Origin: a virus | Strand: one strand, 5' to 3' | IMG/VR virus record: IMGVR_UViG_3300046542_000248 | Location: 62,001 to 126,000 of that record | Length of the DNA: 64,000 nucleotides | In this document: piece after piece, positions 15,171-23,337 of the stretch | Layout: each line of letters starts with the position of its first letter | Position numbering within the stretch: position 1 is the stretch's first letter | Made by a program: the position numbers and the translations under genes | The notes under the pieces: generated by a model | Database searches by the model: none | Told to the model about the DNA's origin: nothing | Seen by the model: the letters and a program-made list of their open reading frames with translations, nothing else

Positions 15171-16037
15171 ATGGCTAAGAAAGATAGAATCAAAGAAAAA
15201 GAAAAGAAACAAAACCAATTAAGTCTAATTGAATTGGATAAGAAACTAGGTGCAATGCCATACACATCAGATGAGTATATGAAAGTACTAGAGAAAATCC
15301 GTAAGAGAGAAAGAGGTCTTTATAAAGATCAGCATATTCTCTGTATCAATTCACTTGCTTTAACAAAGATGGGGATGAAAACTCTATTAGTAGATTCTGA
15401 TGGATATCAAGTACTATGTGAAGGATTTAAGTTCAATGACTTCTCAGATAATAATACAATCAGTGGATTCTATCCAAGATATATGATTGAACATGATTAC
15501 AGATATAAGCAAGTATTAACATTTGCTTATGTAACTAATAAAGATCGTACTGAATTCTTATTATTAAGAAAGGTTGATAGTAATCGGTTAGGTATGATTG
15601 GAGGACATACTGATTTCAGTATGGAAGCATATTCAACAAAACCTGAAGACTTCCTGATTCAAAATCTTTACAAGGAATTATTTGAAGAAGTTAGAATACA
15701 AGATCTTGAAGGTAATAAGATTACGAAGCAAGAAGAGTTAAAAGCTGAAGTAAGTATTAAGATGATTATCAATGAGAATGACGATCATTATAAACTCAGA
15801 AATATTGGGTTTATATATGAGATTAAACTGGATGTGGATAAGTTTGATAATCATTACAAATTCACATCAGGTGAACCAAGTATACATGATATCGAACAAG
15901 CAACGTTCAAAGATATTCAAGATTCAAATCGTTATCACAGTATGCTTAAGTATATTCCACAGATTTTTGAAGCTCCAGAAAATTTTAAAAGTAATGTACC
16001 AATGTTCAAAAGAATGGTGTCTGAAGAGAAGGGTTAA
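15171..16037 (+). CDS. NUDIX hydrolase-like protein
   Basis: 288 residues. A basic, Lys-rich helix occupies the first 30 residues. The NUDIX signature is visible at about residues 142-178: GGHTDF, a spacer longer than usual (SMEAYSTKPEDFL), then NLYKELFEEVRI, which carries the REUXEE part as KELFEE with the metal-binding glutamates. Strands before and after fit the fold. NUDIX enzymes hydrolyse nucleoside diphosphates linked to another moiety; the substrate cannot be read from the sequence. Early-type promoter upstream. The stop codon lies inside the loop of the terminator at 16024. Confidence 0.7.
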   Translation: MAKKDRIKEKEKKQNQLSLIELDKKLGAMPYTSDEYMKVLEKIRKRERGLYKDQHILCINSLALTKMGMKTLLVDSDGYQVLCEGFKFNDFSDNNTISGFYPRYMIEHDYRYKQVLTFAYVTNKDRTEFLLLRKVDSNRLGMIGGHTDFSMEAYSTKPEDFLIQNLYKELFEEVRIQDLEGNKITKQEELKAEVSIKMIINENDDHYKLRNIGFIYEIKLDVDKFDNHYKFTSGEPSIHDIEQATFKDIQDSNRYHSMLKYIPQIFEAPENFKSNVPMFKRMVSEEKG

Positions 16038-16058
16038 AAACCTTCTCTTTTATTTTTC
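16024..16058 (+). terminator. Terminator overlapping the NUDIX stop codon
   Basis: Stem AAGAGAAGG/CCTTCTCTT (16024-16032 and 16041-16049), then TTTTATTTTT. The last codons of the gene form the left arm. Confidence 0.8.
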
Positions 16059-16083
16059 TAAAAAATATAAGGAGATGTTAACT

Positions 16084-16671
16084 ATGAGAATTACAAAAAC
16101 AGTTCCTAATAATTATATTGATGCTCGGGATGCAGTAAGTACTGCTTGGAAAGCAATTGATCTTAGTATTGAGAAAATTGTTCCATGGATAGAAAATTTA
16201 TCTACGATCCCAAGAATTGCTGTTAAGATGACTTGCCCACATAGTCTTGGTGATGTTAAATACCGAGAGATTGATGGATATTATGTATCCAAATATACAC
16301 CTAAAGAATTTCTTAGTGCTGATAATTCTGGAATGATTGTCATATATGCAGAGAATATATGTAATCGAGTTGGTAATAAAAAAGATCTCTTTATTGAAGA
16401 GGTACTTGTGACCTACATACATGAACTAGTATGCTCTGCATATGAATCTCCTCTTGGTGATAACTTATTTGAAAGATTTGGTGATGTTAGAGATGCTACG
16501 TATGTTCAAGCTTTCGCTGAATCGGCATATCCTGAGGTTTGTAATAGCGTAATTAGGGAATGTAAAAAGGAATTATTTCCGTTCATAATTACTTCTATTA
16601 TCGAAGAACTTGATATGCAGAGGCAGGCACGTGAGAAAATTAATCTCAATAGAACCTCAAATCTTATTTAA
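16084..16671 (+). CDS. Hypothetical protein, 195 aa
   Basis: Not recognised. The frame is open from 15772, but the upstream part overlaps the NUDIX gene; the ATG at 16084, nine bases after AAGGAG, is the real start. The region FIEEVLVTYIHELVCSAYES holds an isolated His-Glu, reminiscent of a metalloprotease helix but without the second histidine. The C-terminus is helical and charged. It reads into the next two genes at short spacing (47 bases to 16719), so 16084-17724 may be one operon. Confidence 0.6.
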   Translation: MRITKTVPNNYIDARDAVSTAWKAIDLSIEKIVPWIENLSTIPRIAVKMTCPHSLGDVKYREIDGYYVSKYTPKEFLSADNSGMIVIYAENICNRVGNKKDLFIEEVLVTYIHELVCSAYESPLGDNLFERFGDVRDATYVQAFAESAYPEVCNSVIRECKKELFPFIITSIIEELDMQRQAREKINLNRTSNLI

Positions 16672-16718
16672 AACTACTGCTAACTAATTAGATACAATCT
16701 AAAGGAGAGATGATATAT

Positions 16719-17516
16719 ATGCTAACTCATATGTGTATTTATAAATGGAGAATTAAACTGGACGAATTTGATTTTAATCCAGAAATTCCGTTGCTTGAAA
16801 AATATGGAATTGAAGTGAATATGGTTAGTAAAACTGCCATCATGCGACTTCTCGTATTATTAGATGATCCGATATCAGCACTGACGCCAGGTGTTCGAAT
16901 TAATATATCTAACTCTTTACGTGCATTGGCGGTAAATATCAATCCAGAATCTCAAATGAAACAAATTTTTGACACGGTTATTAATCATATTCTACATAAT
17001 CCACCATATCAATTAATACACCGGTCAGAGAAACCTATTAAATTCGAACAAGAAATTCAAAACGAATTTATGAACAATGTGAAAACACTCGTTGATAGCT
17101 TATTACAACAAGAAGCAAACCCATCGAAGTCGGATTCTGAAAGACCGACGATAAGAAATCTTAACTATCAAGGAATTACAGATATGCCTATACCTAAATA
17201 TACTCCTTATCCTAATTTTGGTAGTCCTAAACCAAAGCTCGATAATATCAGAGCTGTTGAGAAGTTGGTGACTTACCAAGATACGGAATGGAAAGTTAAC
17301 TATTATGTCGCTATGGGTGCTGATGAAATGTATACTCATAGAATTGATGTATGTGATTATAAAGATTTCGATAACAAATCATCAATCATTATCAAAACTG
17401 ATTCACATTTCATTCAGTCTTTGGATGAAAAGATTAAAGAAGTTATCATAGAATTAAAGAAAAAACTATGGACGATTGATAGGTTCGAGAAATGGAGTGG
17501 AGATCTTGGCAGTTAA
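16719..17516 (+). CDS. Hypothetical protein, 265 aa
   Basis: Not recognised. ATG at 16719 is preferred over 16710, which sits two bases from the AAAGGAG site. The N-terminal 100 residues are helical; a Pro-rich linker near residues 150-170 (PIPKYTPYPNFGSPKP) leads to a C-terminal alpha/beta domain. No catalytic motif is visible. The next gene starts inside its 3' end, with its TTG at 17506, which suggests coupled translation. Confidence 0.6.
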   Translation: MLTHMCIYKWRIKLDEFDFNPEIPLLEKYGIEVNMVSKTAIMRLLVLLDDPISALTPGVRINISNSLRALAVNINPESQMKQIFDTVINHILHNPPYQLIHRSEKPIKFEQEIQNEFMNNVKTLVDSLLQQEANPSKSDSERPTIRNLNYQGITDMPIPKYTPYPNFGSPKPKLDNIRAVEKLVTYQDTEWKVNYYVAMGADEMYTHRIDVCDYKDFDNKSSIIIKTDSHFIQSLDEKIKEVIIELKKKLWTIDRFEKWSGDLGS

Positions 17517-17724
17517 AGACAAAATAATCCCTGGCGGTACTTATAAGTGCACCGAAGATAAACTTTATCTTGCACATTTTATGAGTACTCATGATGTAAC
17601 AAAAGAGCAAGTACTTGTATATGAATCATTAGGCGATCATACAATACATCATTGTCCAGTCGAAAATTTTGCAATACCAGAGAAATTTGTTCTGGTAAAA
17701 CATCCATCTCCTTACGGTGATTAG
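17506..17724 (+). CDS. DUF1653-like small protein, 72 aa
   Basis: The TTG at 17506 follows GGAGTGGAG; the open frame extends to 17476 but without a ribosome binding site. The protein opens PGGTYKCTEDKLYL and continues EQVLVYESLGDHTIHHCPVENF. This resembles the DUF1653 pattern (G-x-Y, then VVYxxLYGD, then RPxxMF), a small beta-barrel family of unknown function common in bacteria and phages. It overlaps the previous gene by 11 bases and ends at a strong terminator. Confidence 0.55.
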   Translation: MAVKDKIIPGGTYKCTEDKLYLAHFMSTHDVTKEQVLVYESLGDHTIHHCPVENFAIPEKFVLVKHPSPYGD

Positions 17725-17740
17725 GATGCAATAAGAAAAC

Positions 17741-17778
17741 GAGAAGTAGCTTTTGGCTACTTCTCATTCTTTTTTTGT
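17741..17778 (+). terminator. Intrinsic terminator
   Basis: A 10-bp perfect stem GAGAAGTAGC/GCTACTTCTC with a TTTTG loop, then ATTCTTTTTTTG. Confidence 0.85.
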
Positions 17779-17783
17779 TAAAT

Positions 17784-17846
17784 TTATTTGCCAGTTAAAA
17801 TTGCTGCTATAAGGAGCAATACTTTCCCTTTACGTGAATTTAGCAT
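17784..17846 (-). CDS. 20-residue hydrophobic peptide
   Basis: The ATG at 17846 on the minus strand has AGGAGGAG eight to ten bases upstream, the best ribosome binding site in the area. The frame encodes 20 residues: a basic start (MLNSRKGK), a hydrophobic core (VLLLIAAIL) and TGK. The charge-then-hydrophobic layout fits a membrane-inserting micropeptide. It lies in an otherwise empty 238-base gap. No clear promoter of either class was found, so expression is uncertain. Confidence 0.45.
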   Translation of the reverse strand: MLNSRKGKVLLLIAAILTGK

Positions 17847-17920
17847 ATTAATCTCCTCCTAATCTATATTGTTTAGGAGTTATTAATATCACTAGTATAG
17901 CTTATTAAAATTATGTATAT

Positions 17921-17956
17921 AAAAAATAAGGACTGTACCCAGAAATGAGTACAGTC
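17921..17956 (-). terminator. Terminator after the Ig-like virion protein gene
   Basis: Stem GACTGTAC/GTACAGTC (17931-17938 and 17949-17956), followed on the minus strand by CTTATTTTTT. Confidence 0.8.
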
Positions 17957-17962
17957 AGTGTA

Positions 17963-18550
17963 TTACGAACTAGCTACAGTGAAATTGATCAGATAAGTGG
18001 TTTTAGTTGTACTATCCTGAGCAGTAACAACAACTTTTCCTTGACCAGTTTTTCCTGGGGATTGTGTAATCACCATTGTTGAGGTGTTATCTGTAACTGA
18101 TGCTGAAATAACCGGAACATTTACTACACCAAATGGAAGAACTACATCATACGTAAGAACATCTTTCTTGAATCCGTATACGTGACCACCATTTACAAAC
18201 AGGTCTTTCAATTCTGCAACGATGCTTTTGTATGCCCATGATGGAGCTATAGGGGCTTTAAATGCAATACGGTCAAGAGCTTCAATCTCAATAAATGTGA
18301 CTGTTTTAGTTCCGTTATCTTCAAGATTGTTTTCAATTGTATGAGGAATAGAATTGTAAAGTTCGATACCAGTGCGGCGATTACCACCACCAAGATCTTT
18401 ATCAACCCAGTTAAGTCCTCTTCCTTTAGTTTCATACCAGTCAAGACGAATTGTATCGGAGTTGGTAGTTACTACATAGTCAATATTACCATAATCTCCT
18501 CCTCCATAAGTTGCAACGAGGTCGATTAGCATTTCTCTACTTAATGCCAT
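17963..18550 (-). CDS. Virion protein with C-terminal Ig/cadherin-like sandwich
   Basis: 195 residues. The first 130 residues are an unrecognised domain with Gly-rich turns (YGGGDYGN, DLGGGNRRTG). The last 60 residues follow the pattern of a BIG/cadherin-like beta-sandwich, with alternating strands and a TTYLINFTVASS closing strand. Such C-terminal domains decorate phage tails and capsids, where they may bind carbohydrate. A full late-promoter match (AACATTCAAATA) lies upstream, divergent from the 18652 structural gene. Confidence 0.6.
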   Translation of the reverse strand: MALSREMLIDLVATYGGGDYGNIDYVVTTNSDTIRLDWYETKGRGLNWVDKDLGGGNRRTGIELYNSIPHTIENNLEDNGTKTVTFIEIEALDRIAFKAPIAPSWAYKSIVAELKDLFVNGGHVYGFKKDVLTYDVVLPFGVVNVPVISASVTDNTSTMVITQSPGKTGQGKVVVTAQDSTTKTTYLINFTVASS

Positions 18551-18580
18551 ATTCTTATCATCCTTTCATTAAAATCAGAT

Positions 18581-18592
18581 TATTTGAATGTT
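18581..18592 (-). promoter_or_regulatory. Late-type promoter AACA-N6-TA
   Basis: AACATTCAAATA on the minus strand, 31 bases before the start at 18550. Confidence 0.6.
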
Positions 18593-18606
18593 TAAGTAAT
18601 AACGAA

Positions 18607-18618
18607 AACAGCTTTATA
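18607..18618 (+). promoter_or_regulatory. Late-type promoter AACA-N6-TA
   Basis: AACAGCTTTATA, 34 bases before the ATG at 18652. It forms a divergent pair with the site at 18581. Confidence 0.6.
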
Positions 18619-18651
18619 ATAGCTATAAAATAAATAAGGTGGTGCAATAAT

Positions 18652-19956
18652 ATGGCGGACGAAATAAATTATGAAGTCTATAATGACGGCGATGACGGTG
18701 CAAATAGACCTAATAGCGAGATTGATCAAACTGCTAAGATATATAAGCTAACTACATCTTTCTCACATCTCTTAGGAAATGTTACTAGTATTATTGAGCA
18801 GTATATTGAAGATATGATGCCCAAAGATTATTTCAAACAAAAACGCGTAACTACTGAAGCAGCATTTAAAGATATTAAAGATTGGAAGAAGAATCTTATT
18901 GCTGCTGAGAAACCATATCTTATTATTGATCCTAAGATTGTAATGGATCAAGAATCAGTTTCTTTACCATGGGCTACTTGGGACAGATTTATTCCACATG
19001 ATCATAACGCTGCACCTATGCTGTATATGATGAATCATGAATTCTTCTATAAAGATGAAGAACATGGATTTGCGTTAGGGTATACTATTGCAAGATATCG
19101 GTTCCAATTCAATATTACAGTCGTTGTAGATACTCAAATGCAGCGATTGAATCTTGAAAACTATCTTAAATCAAACTTCAGATTCCGTCATATGTATCCT
19201 ATTATGAGGTATACTGAAACAATGATTCCTAAACCATATATAGACTATATTGCTGATAAGTTTAGTATGGATGTAAATTCTGAAGATTTCTTAACCGAGT
19301 TAAACAAACGTTGCCCATTTACTATTTTAAGACTTCATAGACCAGGAACTGGGACCACTGAATTCTTTATTCTACAAATGAGCGATATCCAAATCAAACT
19401 TCCTGAATATGCACAGGGTCAACGTAATATGCAAAATCGTGTAGAAATGAATTCTACAGTTACGTTCCCTATGGAAATTGAAACAAACTTGATGAATAAC
19501 TTCTTGCTTATTTCTAAGGATCAAGTTGACACTACTGAATTAATGTCTAACTACATGACACGTATCAATATTTCTTCCAAAGCTCCAACTGTTCCTAGCT
19601 TTATGGATAACTTATCTCTCTACTTAAAAATTGCAGTTCAGCCAGATAACATTCATGAAGTTGTCGATGTTAATCAATTCTTAAGTTATGATACTATACC
19701 ATTGATTAAGTATATCAATGACAATCATTTACTTAATGATTACGTTGCAATTAGAGTATACAAATGGACTGAGCTTATTGATCATGAAAATCCAGATGTT
19801 ATGGAGTTCGATAAGGAAACGTATCAGTTAGATCTAAAAGGTCTTGATTCTGAAGTGGTATATAATATAGCTATCTATTTCGATATGAACTTCTTAGCTA
19901 AGGTTAAAAAGTTTATAACTGGTACAACTAGCGTTGGGACTGACTTCGAGAAATAG
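18652..19956 (+). CDS. Probable virion structural protein, 434 aa
   Basis: Not matched to a named family. It has an acidic N-terminus, then mixed alpha/beta content with many aromatic residues and no enzyme motif. ATG at 18652 has AAGGTGG seven to eight bases upstream. A full late-type promoter precedes it and a terminator follows. Divergent arrangement with the Ig-like virion gene supports a tail or neck role. Residues about 140-330 are the most ordered-looking part. Confidence 0.55.
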   Translation: MADEINYEVYNDGDDGANRPNSEIDQTAKIYKLTTSFSHLLGNVTSIIEQYIEDMMPKDYFKQKRVTTEAAFKDIKDWKKNLIAAEKPYLIIDPKIVMDQESVSLPWATWDRFIPHDHNAAPMLYMMNHEFFYKDEEHGFALGYTIARYRFQFNITVVVDTQMQRLNLENYLKSNFRFRHMYPIMRYTETMIPKPYIDYIADKFSMDVNSEDFLTELNKRCPFTILRLHRPGTGTTEFFILQMSDIQIKLPEYAQGQRNMQNRVEMNSTVTFPMEIETNLMNNFLLISKDQVDTTELMSNYMTRINISSKAPTVPSFMDNLSLYLKIAVQPDNIHEVVDVNQFLSYDTIPLIKYINDNHLLNDYVAIRVYKWTELIDHENPDVMEFDKETYQLDLKGLDSEVVYNIAIYFDMNFLAKVKKFITGTTSVGTDFEK

Positions 19957-19962
19957 AAAATA

Positions 19963-19998
19963 TGGAAGGGTGATTTAAAGCCCTTCCACTATCTTTTT
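19963..19998 (+). terminator. Intrinsic terminator
   Basis: Stem TGGAAGGG/CCCTTCCA with a 10-base loop, then CTATCTTTTTAT. Confidence 0.8.
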
Positions 19999-20013
19999 AT
20001 AAATGGTAGTTAA

Positions 20014-20025
20014 AACAGTAAAGAA
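20014..20025 (+). promoter_or_regulatory. Near match to the late promoter
   Basis: AACAGTAAAGAA matches AACA-N6 but has AA instead of TA. It lies 28 bases before the SpoIIID-like gene. Confidence 0.35.
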
Positions 20026-20053
20026 AGACTTTTATAATAGGAGGCAAGGATAA

Positions 20054-20374
20054 ATGTCCAATAGTCAATTGACTGAGCAGGAATTGCGTACCCGAATTAT
20101 TAATGAGGCTAATCACATTATTGGAACTAAATGTACAATAAGACAAGCTGCTTTAGAATTTGGTGTATGCAAATCCACCATTCATTATGACATGACTACG
20201 AAACTACCACAACTTAGCGAAAACTTACATAATAACGTCATGGCAATCTTCCGATATAACGATTCAATCAAACATCTTCGTGGTGGAGAAACTGTTAGAG
20301 AGCGTTATAGCAAGAAACTACAACGAACTCGACAGACTCAAAGACACTTTGATAATATGCTCAAAAATATATAA
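20054..20374 (+). CDS. SpoIIID-like sporulation transcription factor homologue
   Basis: 106 residues, close to the size of Bacillus SpoIIID (about 93). Residues 28-82 follow SpoIIID nearly position by position: TIRQAALEFGVCKSTIHYD is the helix-turn-helix, then TKLPQLSENLHNNVMAIFRY and SIKHLRGGETVRERY, matching SpoIIID's LPEINPDLANEV and SIRHLRGGEAT blocks. SpoIIID is a mother-cell DNA-binding regulator that activates and represses sporulation genes. A phage copy could bind host SpoIIID sites to redirect sporulation, or regulate phage genes. It has its own ribosome site (AGGAGGCAAGG) and terminator, and sits between structural genes. Confidence 0.85.
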   Translation: MSNSQLTEQELRTRIINEANHIIGTKCTIRQAALEFGVCKSTIHYDMTTKLPQLSENLHNNVMAIFRYNDSIKHLRGGETVRERYSKKLQRTRQTQRHFDNMLKNI

Positions 20375-20377
20375 ATT

Positions 20378-20417
20378 AGTATACGGATGGCTAAATGCTG
20401 TCCGTATACTTTTATTG
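20378..20417 (+). terminator. Intrinsic terminator after the SpoIIID-like gene
   Basis: A 10-bp perfect stem AGTATACGGA/TCCGTATACT, then TTTATTG. Confidence 0.8.
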
Positions 20418-20461
20418 TATTTTTTTATATCACTATATCCATTTAAGGTGACAATATCAAA

Positions 20462-20473
20462 AACAAATTGATA
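20462..20473 (+). promoter_or_regulatory. Late-type promoter AACA-N6-TA
   Basis: AACAAATTGATA, a full match 31 bases before the ATG at 20504. Confidence 0.6.
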
Positions 20474-20503
20474 ACGATGCTAATAAAAGGAGTTGTTATA
20501 GGT

Positions 20504-21562
20504 ATGCTGAGCATAAATGATAAACTAAAGTTAATTAATGAAGGTCATTCGATCTCCGAAATCAACACTCATCCAGATCAATTCACATCTTTGATTACTG
20601 AAAGTTCTTATAATGAAGTAACTGCTATTCTTGAAAGTATTAATTGTGACTTTCAATATATGACTGAAACTAGTATTATCTATTTGCAAGAATCCACCTT
20701 TGATACTATTAAAGATAGAATTAAAAAGTTCATTATCTGGATTCGAGATAAGATACTGAATATCATTAACTGGATTAAAAGCAAGTTTACAAAGAAGACA
20801 GAGCAAGTTAGTGCTGTTGCTGCAAGAGTTGAAACAAAGGTTAAAAGTGGGCAGTTGAAGAAAACTATTGAAGCTATTAAATCAGGTGATGAAGAAGCAT
20901 ATGCTGAAGTTAAGGAGCAACATCCTCCAGAACCTTCACCTGAAGCTGAACCTCCAGTTACTCATCATATTAAATTACCGTCGAAAGAAATTTTAAAAGT
21001 AAAAGTTAGATCTAAAGTTATTGCTGGTCAAATACCTGATATTGGTGATATGATCTCTAAAATTGATGATATTGTTAATAATGCTTTGGGTAGTGTAGAA
21101 GACTTTAAAGCATCACTAATCCGTGGTATTCCTAATGCTAAGATTACTAATAGTGAAGTAGCTATTGATCTTATGGTAGGTCTTCTTACTAATAACAAGG
21201 CAAGTAAGATCGGTGAGTTTGAAAGTTATATGCTTGGTGATATTACTGAATATGAGTTGGATATTAAACATGCTGAACTTGCATCTGTTACTATTGCTAA
21301 GATTAAAGGTGAAGGAAGCGTAATCTCTACTAGCTATAAGAAGATGCAAGACTTATTAAGTAGATGGCAAGATGATACTGGTAAAATCATTGATAAGTAC
21401 AAAGAAAGCGGCGAAGTTAAACCTGTGACTATCACCAATCGAGTCCAGCAAATGTTCCGTATTATCGCTGCTGCAATTCATATTATTAATGCTTTACTAT
21501 TTATTAAATCCGATGGAATGGGTGATTGTGAACGCATTCTTGAAAGATTCGATTCTTTGTAA
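20504..21562 (+). CDS. Inner-head-type protein with LxE motifs
   Basis: 352 residues from ATG 20504; an in-frame ATG at 20477 lies upstream of the AAAGGAG site and is rejected. Short LxE-like elements recur near the N-terminus (LINEG, LITESS, LQEST), followed by an amphipathic helix with repeating basic and aromatic residues (IKKFIIWIRDKILNIINWIK). A Pro/Glu linker near residues 145-155 leads to a helical C-terminal half. The order matches the 12773-13492 protein. Head-internal or DNA-ejected proteins of myophages have this layout and are trimmed by the prohead protease at LxE-type sites; that role is inferred. Full late promoter upstream. Confidence 0.5.
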   Translation: MLSINDKLKLINEGHSISEINTHPDQFTSLITESSYNEVTAILESINCDFQYMTETSIIYLQESTFDTIKDRIKKFIIWIRDKILNIINWIKSKFTKKTEQVSAVAARVETKVKSGQLKKTIEAIKSGDEEAYAEVKEQHPPEPSPEAEPPVTHHIKLPSKEILKVKVRSKVIAGQIPDIGDMISKIDDIVNNALGSVEDFKASLIRGIPNAKITNSEVAIDLMVGLLTNNKASKIGEFESYMLGDITEYELDIKHAELASVTIAKIKGEGSVISTSYKKMQDLLSRWQDDTGKIIDKYKESGEVKPVTITNRVQQMFRIIAAAIHIINALLFIKSDGMGDCERILERFDSL

Positions 21563-21573
21563 CAAAAAAGAAG

Positions 21574-21606
21574 ACGGATAGGGAGAAATTCCCTATCCGT
21601 TTTTTA
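21574..21606. terminator. Bidirectional terminator
   Basis: An 11-bp perfect stem ACGGATAGGGA/TCCCTATCCGT with a 5-base loop between convergent genes; T run on the plus side and a T-rich run opposite CAAAAAAG on the minus side. Confidence 0.85.
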
Positions 21607-22200
21607 TCTGTGTCCTAGACTAAAATCAAGTGCAATACCAATGAAAGCAGCATTTGAAATAGCTGAACTTTCTACATACATAATATCCGTATATCCAGCA
21701 GCAGCAAAGATTACTTTGATGTCAGTGGTCTTATTATAGATATCTTTAATAGATGTAGGTAGAAGATTCTCATCATGACTTTCAATATGATCAGTTAATG
21801 AATAGAAGAACTCTGAACTCATCATACCTTCTCTATTATCACCATATATAACATATTGATCATCACCGTCTTGAGAACCATCAATACGTTTAATAACTGC
21901 TTTAAACGATTGCATAGCAGTGAATATATCATCAATAACTGTATCATGATGAGAAGTGTCTACGTTCCGAAGCCCAAGTTTCAAGGTTTCGTGATCAAAC
22001 ATCTGCTTATCAGTTTCTTCAGTAAAGATCTTCTCCATCAATTCATCATCAGATTCGTCAATATTTTTACCAATAAGACGACCTCTGATAACTTCTTTAC
22101 CTTTGAGAAGAAGAATTGCAGCTTCATTGATATCATCGCTAGATGGACTATCAAAGTTTACATAAACTGCAATCTTTAAATTTCTACTAGACTCGATCAT
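21604..22200 (-). CDS. Hypothetical protein, 198 aa
   Basis: Not recognised. An acidic protein with mixed alpha/beta content; the first 60 residues (KIAVYVNFDSPSSDDINEAA) look like a small alpha/beta unit. The start overlaps the end of the upstream gene by 14 bases and has GGAGGAAAT as ribosome site, so the two are translated from one message. Confidence 0.55.
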   Translation of the reverse strand: MIESSRNLKIAVYVNFDSPSSDDINEAAILLLKGKEVIRGRLIGKNIDESDDELMEKIFTEETDKQMFDHETLKLGLRNVDTSHHDTVIDDIFTAMQSFKAVIKRIDGSQDGDDQYVIYGDNREGMMSSEFFYSLTDHIESHDENLLPTSIKDIYNKTTDIKVIFAAAGYTDIMYVESSAISNAAFIGIALDFSLGHR

Positions 22201-23188
22201 TTATATTTCCTCCTTTTTCATCACCATATAAAGCAAAGCTCATATAAATATTTTTGAATATTAACAGATCACGCAAATGACCAAGTTCTTGATTACCATT
22301 AGCATATCTAACAATATCATCTAAGCTAACAGATATCACAGCGTCGCATATAGTAACAGCAGGCAGAATATCCAATACTTCTGGATTAGAGTCCATATAA
22401 GAATGGCAAGTAACTTGAGTAAATTCATTAATAGCAGCAATTGACGATTTGAATTCAATCTGTACTCCACTATTAGTGTATTTATCATCTTTAGAAATAC
22501 CATTTAAGTTCCGAATAATATTCACTCTAGAAGAACCATGATCAAGGGCAACTGCACTAAAATCATAGAACTTATCTTGATAGAAATTATAATTATTCTG
22601 AATCACAAAAATACTTCTGATCCAGCGTAGTTGTACAATCTCATTAAGAGAAATCAGATATCTGACAGAGATTCTAAATAGTTTATTTAGTTCTTCTCGA
22701 TCAAGATCTGTCTTATTAAGAATATCCATATATGAATTATTCATAGTATAAATATCATCTAGAATATTCATATAATTATGAGAGTAATCTAAGAAGTGAA
22801 TAGATTTCTTAGTCTTTTTAATAAAGTCTTTCTCTAACTCATCCCGATCAAAAATGTTAGGAATAACTTTTTTAATAGTATCCTGTAGGGCTTCTGAGAA
22901 TTCAGATTTAGTTTTATGCTTATAAGCAATATGACAAGCAGTATACATACCCATACTGATATAATAGTACTCTTGAGTCTCCACAATTGTCATTGCAGAT
23001 AAATCATAATTGAATAGAGTACTCATCTGAATCTCATCCTTTTCAAACTGGATGATTATATTAATAACCTCGAAGTATGATGGCAAATGAAGATAAATCT
23101 TTTCATCTGATTCATACTGTTTTAATAACGTTTTAGTGATGTGATTGACGATGAGATGGAAGTCATCAGGAATATATATTATTCTCAT
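22187..23188 (-). CDS. Hypothetical protein, 333 aa
   Basis: Not recognised. Rich in Ile, Tyr and Asp with long predicted helices and no visible catalytic motif. It starts at 23188 with GGAGGG eleven bases upstream and overlaps the 198-residue gene. An early-like AATATATTATT motif at 23247-23257 (minus strand) could be its promoter. Function unknown. Confidence 0.55.
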   Translation of the reverse strand: MRIIYIPDDFHLIVNHITKTLLKQYESDEKIYLHLPSYFEVINIIIQFEKDEIQMSTLFNYDLSAMTIVETQEYYYISMGMYTACHIAYKHKTKSEFSEALQDTIKKVIPNIFDRDELEKDFIKKTKKSIHFLDYSHNYMNILDDIYTMNNSYMDILNKTDLDREELNKLFRISVRYLISLNEIVQLRWIRSIFVIQNNYNFYQDKFYDFSAVALDHGSSRVNIIRNLNGISKDDKYTNSGVQIEFKSSIAAINEFTQVTCHSYMDSNPEVLDILPAVTICDAVISVSLDDIVRYANGNQELGHLRDLLIFKNIYMSFALYGDEKGGNINDRV

Positions 23189-23246
23189 GACAAAAGTATC
23201 CCTCCAGATTTCTTAATTTTAATAAGTCGTTGATTTTAGTTTTATT

Positions 23247-23257
23247 AATAATATATT
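23247..23257 (-). promoter_or_regulatory. Early-like promoter (one mismatch)
   Basis: AATATATTATT on the minus strand differs from TATATATTATT only at the first base. It lies 58 bases before the start at 23188. Confidence 0.4.
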
Positions 23258-23281
23258 CCCGCATTAAAGATATGTAGGAAA

Positions 23282-23292
23282 TATATATTATT
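23282..23292 (+). promoter_or_regulatory. Early-type promoter
   Basis: TATATATTATT, 45 bases before the ATG at 23338. Confidence 0.6.
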
Positions 23293-23337
23293 CTAGTGTA
23301 AGCACTACAAATAATTTATCTTGAAGGGATGATTGTA

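Noticed and set aside
15772-16083. Upstream extension of the 195-residue frame into the NUDIX gene
   Set aside because: It overlaps a real gene and lacks a ribosome binding site; ATG 16084 has AAGGAG with good spacing.
23173-23183. TATATATTATT on the plus strand inside the start of the 22187-23188 gene
   Set aside because: It encodes residues of the minus-strand protein and a second copy at 23282 is better placed for the 23338 gene.
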